The position numbers were made by a program, and so were the translations under genes. From Cryptosporangium aurantiacum (lineage in GTDB: Bacteria > Actinomycetota > Actinomycetes > Mycobacteriales > Cryptosporangiaceae): a stretch of DNA of 64,000 nucleotides. Location of the stretch: assembly GCF_900143005.1 (NCBI RefSeq), contig NZ_FRCS01000010.1, forward strand, positions 281,294 through 345,293, given 5' to 3'. A model generated the notes under the pieces. That model saw only the letters and a program-made list of their open reading frames with translations, was not told the origin of the DNA and made no database searches. Shown here in pieces: positions 61,529 to 64,000 of this stretch. Within the stretch, counting starts at the first letter, position 1. Every line of letters begins with the position of its first letter.

Positions 61529-62158
61529 CTACATCGACGAAGGCGTCTCGGAGATTCTCGCTTTTCGGAACAGAGTGTATTGGTAAACGATAACTGCGAG
61601 TAGATACAGACAGAATGCAGCGAATAGAAATGGGGCGCCGACGCGAGGAAGAACTAATATCGACTCGAAGAGGAACGCTCCGATGAAGTCCGCACCATGT
61701 TTGTCCCAGAGCCCCGGAGTGAAGTACCAGTCCCGTGGAGGGGAGAACCAGTATTCCGGATTCCACCCGGCGAGCACGGTGACCAGGAAGGACGGCAGCA
61801 GGACGCCGTAGGCGGCGATCGATCGTCGGTATCGTTGTGCCCTGGAGTTGGCGTCGGAGAAAATATCGGTGTTCGCGTCCGCCGAGAACGAGGCGAAGTA
61901 CTGGGGTCCTCCGTGCCGTGAGCCGTGCAGGTGTCGCCAGCCGGAGTCCTCGAAGAGGTTCACGTAGTCGGCGAAGTCGAGTCGACTCATGGACGATCGG
62001 TAGTCGACGCGGACCACAGCGGCGCTCCCTGGTGCGAGCGCCGAGAAAGTATAAAGCACGCAGGCCTTACTTAAGAGCCGCCCTTCGGCGGCCATTTGAT
62101 TCAGCCAGGATTCCTCCTTGTCGAAGTTGAGAAAGAGCCTCAGCCTCCAGATGGTCAC
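61529..62158 (-). CDS. DUF2812-family membrane protein
   Basis: 209 residues from a GTG. The first 90 residues form the DUF2812 domain (RLFLNFDKEESWLNQMAAEG, YRVDYR-like VRVDYRSSMSRLDFADYVNL, FEDSGWRHL, YFAS), then come a pair of membrane segments (YGVLLPSFLVTVLAGW and, further on, FLFAAFCLYLLAVIVYQYTL). DUF2812 proteins usually lie beside a PadR regulator, as here; the GTGA overlap with the PadR stop couples them. Function unknown. Codons are less GC-rich than in neighbours (several AT-rich stretches near 61560-61640), hinting at transfer. Confidence 0.88.
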   Translation of the reverse strand: MTIWRLRLFLNFDKEESWLNQMAAEGRLLSKACVLYTFSALAPGSAAVVRVDYRSSMSRLDFADYVNLFEDSGWRHLHGSRHGGPQYFASFSADANTDIFSDANSRAQRYRRSIAAYGVLLPSFLVTVLAGWNPEYWFSPPRDWYFTPGLWDKHGADFIGAFLFESILVLPRVGAPFLFAAFCLYLLAVIVYQYTLFRKARISETPSSM

Positions 62159-62475
62159 TGCGCACCGTCCTGCCCGTGCTCGAACACGTGGATCATGTGC
62201 GACATGCGCTTCACGTCCTGCGCCAACACATGAGCGCCGATATCCGTGATCTGGTACACCTTGCGACGCGGGTCCTCACTGGGGACCCGGACGATCATGT
62301 GCTGCTTTACCAAGTTCTCCAGGGCGCCGTAGAGCGTCCCTGGCGCCAGCCGCACCTGTCCCGCGCTCATTGCCTCAACGCGGGACATGATGAGGTACCC
62401 ATGGGCCGGGCGGATGAGCGCTAGCAGGATGTAGTACACCGTCTCAGTGAGCGGCAACTGCGGGTCCCGGTTCAT
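62155..62475 (-). CDS. PadR-family transcriptional regulator
   Basis: 106 residues: LPLTETVYYILLALIRPAHG, YLIMSRVEAMSAGQVRLAPG, TLYGALENLVKQHMI and the wing RRKVYQITDIGAHVL. This is a short PadR of the kind that controls DUF2812 partner genes. It is the first gene of a two-gene operon with 4-base overlap, the third such PadR/membrane pair in the window but not closely related to the other two. An AT-rich stretch with TATATCG/CGATATA just upstream (about 62500-62516) may hold the operator. Confidence 0.93.
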   Translation of the reverse strand: MNRDPQLPLTETVYYILLALIRPAHGYLIMSRVEAMSAGQVRLAPGTLYGALENLVKQHMIVRVPSEDPRRKVYQITDIGAHVLAQDVKRMSHMIHVFEHGQDGAQ

Positions 62476-62499
62476 GACACCCCAATAGACAGTACGACT

Positions 62500-62518
62500 A
62501 TATCGTCCACCGATATAC
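62500..62518 (-). promoter_or_regulatory. Candidate operator for the PadR-DUF2812 operon
   Basis: The sequence TATATCG-TCCAC-CGATATA is an exact 7-bp inverted repeat about 25 bases before the PadR start, AT-rich against the GC-rich background. Position fits autoregulation; binding is inferred. Confidence 0.55.
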
Positions 62519-62680
62519 AGTGCAACTGAATACCACGCCTTGAGTGTTCTCCTCGCGAACCCTGGTCACTGGCGTGGTCGCGTGGGACGACGTCCGCTTC
62601 CTGGCTCTCGGCGGAGCCTGATGCCCTCACCTCGTGGTTCGTGCGTTTAAGGCGCGTCCGGCTCGGCTACGTGCTCGCAA

Positions 62681-62995
62681 GTGGAGAGTCCCGCAGCACG
62701 ACTGACCGTCGCCCGAACTCCCAGCACGACACGGGATATCTGGCGGAGATATCGGATCGAGGTGGACGGGCGGCGGATCGGCAAGCTCAAGCGGGGCGAG
62801 AGCTTGACGGTCGAGGTCTCGCCGGGACCACACAAGGTGCAGGCACTAATCGACCTCGACGGCAGCCATCGACTCGAGGTCAACGTGCCACCGGGCGAGG
62901 AGGCCCGGCTCGTCGTGGAGCCGGGCGAGCACGCGATGCACACCTTCGGTATGGCCACTGCGCGGGATCCATACCTCGTGCTCCGGCGGGAGTAG
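62681..62995 (+). CDS. Small beta-rich conserved hypothetical protein
   Basis: 104 residues from a GTG with GGAG-like purines upstream. Strand pattern: RLTVARTPSTTRDIWRRYRI, EVDGRRIGKLKRGESLTVEV, SPGPHKVQALIDLDGSHRLE, VNVPPGEEARLVVEP. This looks like the PEGA-like/Ig-like fold of small actinobacterial proteins (VxVDGxxVGxLxxGxxxxxxVxPGxHxVxA). No transmembrane segment or signal. Function unknown. Confidence 0.75.
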   Translation: MESPAARLTVARTPSTTRDIWRRYRIEVDGRRIGKLKRGESLTVEVSPGPHKVQALIDLDGSHRLEVNVPPGEEARLVVEPGEHAMHTFGMATARDPYLVLRRE

Positions 62996-63011
62996 GCGGT
63001 GATGTGCCCGT

Positions 63012-63299
63012 TCAGTTCTTCTTGACGGTGGGCGTCGCAACACAGCGTCGATTGAATTCTGATTGCCACTGGCGCACCTGATCGTCGTCGTGCAGCAGGG
63101 CTCCGTCCGGACCGGACTCGAGGTCGATACCGCAGAGCAGACCGATCGCCCACCAGACCACCTCGTCGTCGATCGCGGCTGGCGATCGAACCCACGATGC
63201 TGCCCACCGATCCGCTCCGTCGCGAGAACGCGAGCCATCGAGCACTCCGGTAAACCATGCGTCGACCTCGGCACGGGTAGGCGCAGTCTGTTCAGACAT
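63012..63299 (-). CDS. Small conserved hypothetical protein
   Basis: 95 residues from the ATG at 63299 (MSEQTAPTRAEVDAWFTGVL); in-phase extension to 63491 is poor. The pattern T-R-x-E-V-x-x-W followed by DRWAASWV, DDEVVWWAIGLLCGIDL, ESGPDGALLHDDDQVRQW, EFNRRC is one I recall from small actinobacterial proteins of unknown function. Soluble, acidic, Trp-rich. It converges with the beta-rich small gene and diverges from the Nudix gene. Confidence 0.75.
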   Translation of the reverse strand: MSEQTAPTRAEVDAWFTGVLDGSRSRDGADRWAASWVRSPAAIDDEVVWWAIGLLCGIDLESGPDGALLHDDDQVRQWQSEFNRRCVATPTVKKN

Positions 63300-63389
63300 C
63301 ACGCGACCACCGTCGCAGACGACAGCGTGAATGCACCCTGCGTGCCGCAGAGCAACGGGCGCTCTCGTGCGCCGGCAGGGCGTGGTGGA

Positions 63390-63905
63390 ATGGATCTCAT
63401 GGCTGAGCTTCCGCTCCGCGATCGGTTCGGCAACGTCTTGGTCGGCCATCGTTCGGTCGCAGACGAGCCGCTTGACCGTTTGGCCGCGCACGCAGCCGTC
63501 TCAACATCTTTGATCGTCGTCGTCTACGCCGACTCGGTCCTGATGATCTTTGACAGCTGGCGACGGCAGTGGGAGCTACCCGGCGGCACGCGGGAGCCGG
63601 GTGAGACACCCGAAGGGACTGCCGCCCGGGAGTTGGACGAGGAGACTGGCATTCGAGGCCTGCCGTTGTCACTGGCTGCGGTAGCCGAGTTCCACCTCAC
63701 GAATCCAGAGCGTCGGGAACTGCTGGCGGTGTATTTGGGTCGGCTGGAGGTCATACCTCCGTTGCGAGTGAACGACGAAGCATTGGCATTTCGCTGGTGG
63801 CTGCCGTCGGACCCGGTCAGTGAGGACATGAGTCCGCTGGACGCCGAAATCGCCAGGCGCGTAGTCCACGCTCGCCCAGGGACCGTGCATCCGCGGACGC
63901 ACTGA
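63390..63905 (+). CDS. Nudix hydrolase
   Basis: 171 residues from the ATG at 63390; a second in-phase ATG at 63399 is equally possible. The Nudix box is complete: GGTREPGETPEGTAARELDE followed by ETG (G-x5-E-x7-R-E-x-x-E-E-x-G-I), at about residues 68-92. The core strands SLIVVVYADSVLMIFD and WELPGG precede it. Such enzymes hydrolyse nucleoside diphosphate derivatives with Mg2+; the substrate is not deducible. The final stop lies 95 bases before the window end. Confidence 0.92.
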   Translation: MDLMAELPLRDRFGNVLVGHRSVADEPLDRLAAHAAVSTSLIVVVYADSVLMIFDSWRRQWELPGGTREPGETPEGTAARELDEETGIRGLPLSLAAVAEFHLTNPERRELLAVYLGRLEVIPPLRVNDEALAFRWWLPSDPVSEDMSPLDAEIARRVVHARPGTVHPRTH

Positions 63906-64000
63906 TCTGGCACCCCTCTAGGTCAAGCCCGGGGTCGTAGGGTGGTCGGTGGCGGGTCCGGGGAGTGACTTTTCCGAAGCGTCGATGTCGGGGTTGGAGT

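Overview
The window is high-GC DNA (GC-rich third codon positions, many GTG and TTG starts) from an actinomycete. Supporting signs are LAL-type LuxR regulators, PadR/membrane-protein pairs, an actinobacterial maltokinase-like/TIGR02569-type kinase, a NarL-type two-component system and WapA/RHS secreted proteins. Genus cannot be fixed from sequence alone; a filamentous or soil lineage such as Micromonosporaceae or Cryptosporangiaceae is a guess.

Layout. 1-2.4 kb: edge fragment, a conserved hypothetical and a DUF6933 protein. 2.4-41.05 kb: an accessory region bounded by two near-identical relics of the 3' half of a tRNA-Lys gene (2620-2667 and 40999-41045, same strand, 38.4 kb apart). It carries integrase relics near both ends (3.5-3.8 kb and 37.9-38.5 kb), so it looks like a decayed integrative element or genomic island. 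Inside are a broken and an intact LAL regulator flanking two unknown genes (4.2-11.9 kb); two PadR/membrane-protein pairs around an IS6-family element, an ISL3 transposase relic and an elongation factor Tu relic (13.8-19.3 kb); two aminoglycoside-phosphotransferase-like kinases, one frameshifted (19.6-21.2 kb); and the centrepiece at 21.4-35.4 kb.

The centrepiece is an NlpC/P60 cell-wall hydrolase, a NarL-type sensor kinase and response regulator, and a 3051-residue RHS/YD-repeat polymorphic toxin with an endonuclease tip, followed by an overlapping tandem-SUKH immunity gene. Both intergenic regions (upstream of the hydrolase, and between the response regulator and the toxin) carry two TGCGG-N5-CCGCA dyads whose centres are exactly 44 bp apart. 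I infer that hydrolase, two-component system and toxin form one regulon.

41-64 kb is more ordinary chromosome: a WYL regulator with a DHA2 exporter, a propeller-like membrane protein, a second SUKH protein, a GNAT acetyltransferase, a PrsW-family protease operon, a lipoprotein fusing permuted glycine-betaine-binding lobes to a peptidoglycan-binding domain and a NodB deacetylase, a CPBP protease, an OYE reductase/MarR operon with clear palindromic operators, an AAA-type regulator next to an FAD monooxygenase and a VOC protein, a third PadR/membrane pair, and a Nudix hydrolase. Many relics (frameshifted recombinase, HAD, DUF6226, LuxR tail) mark the region as plastic.
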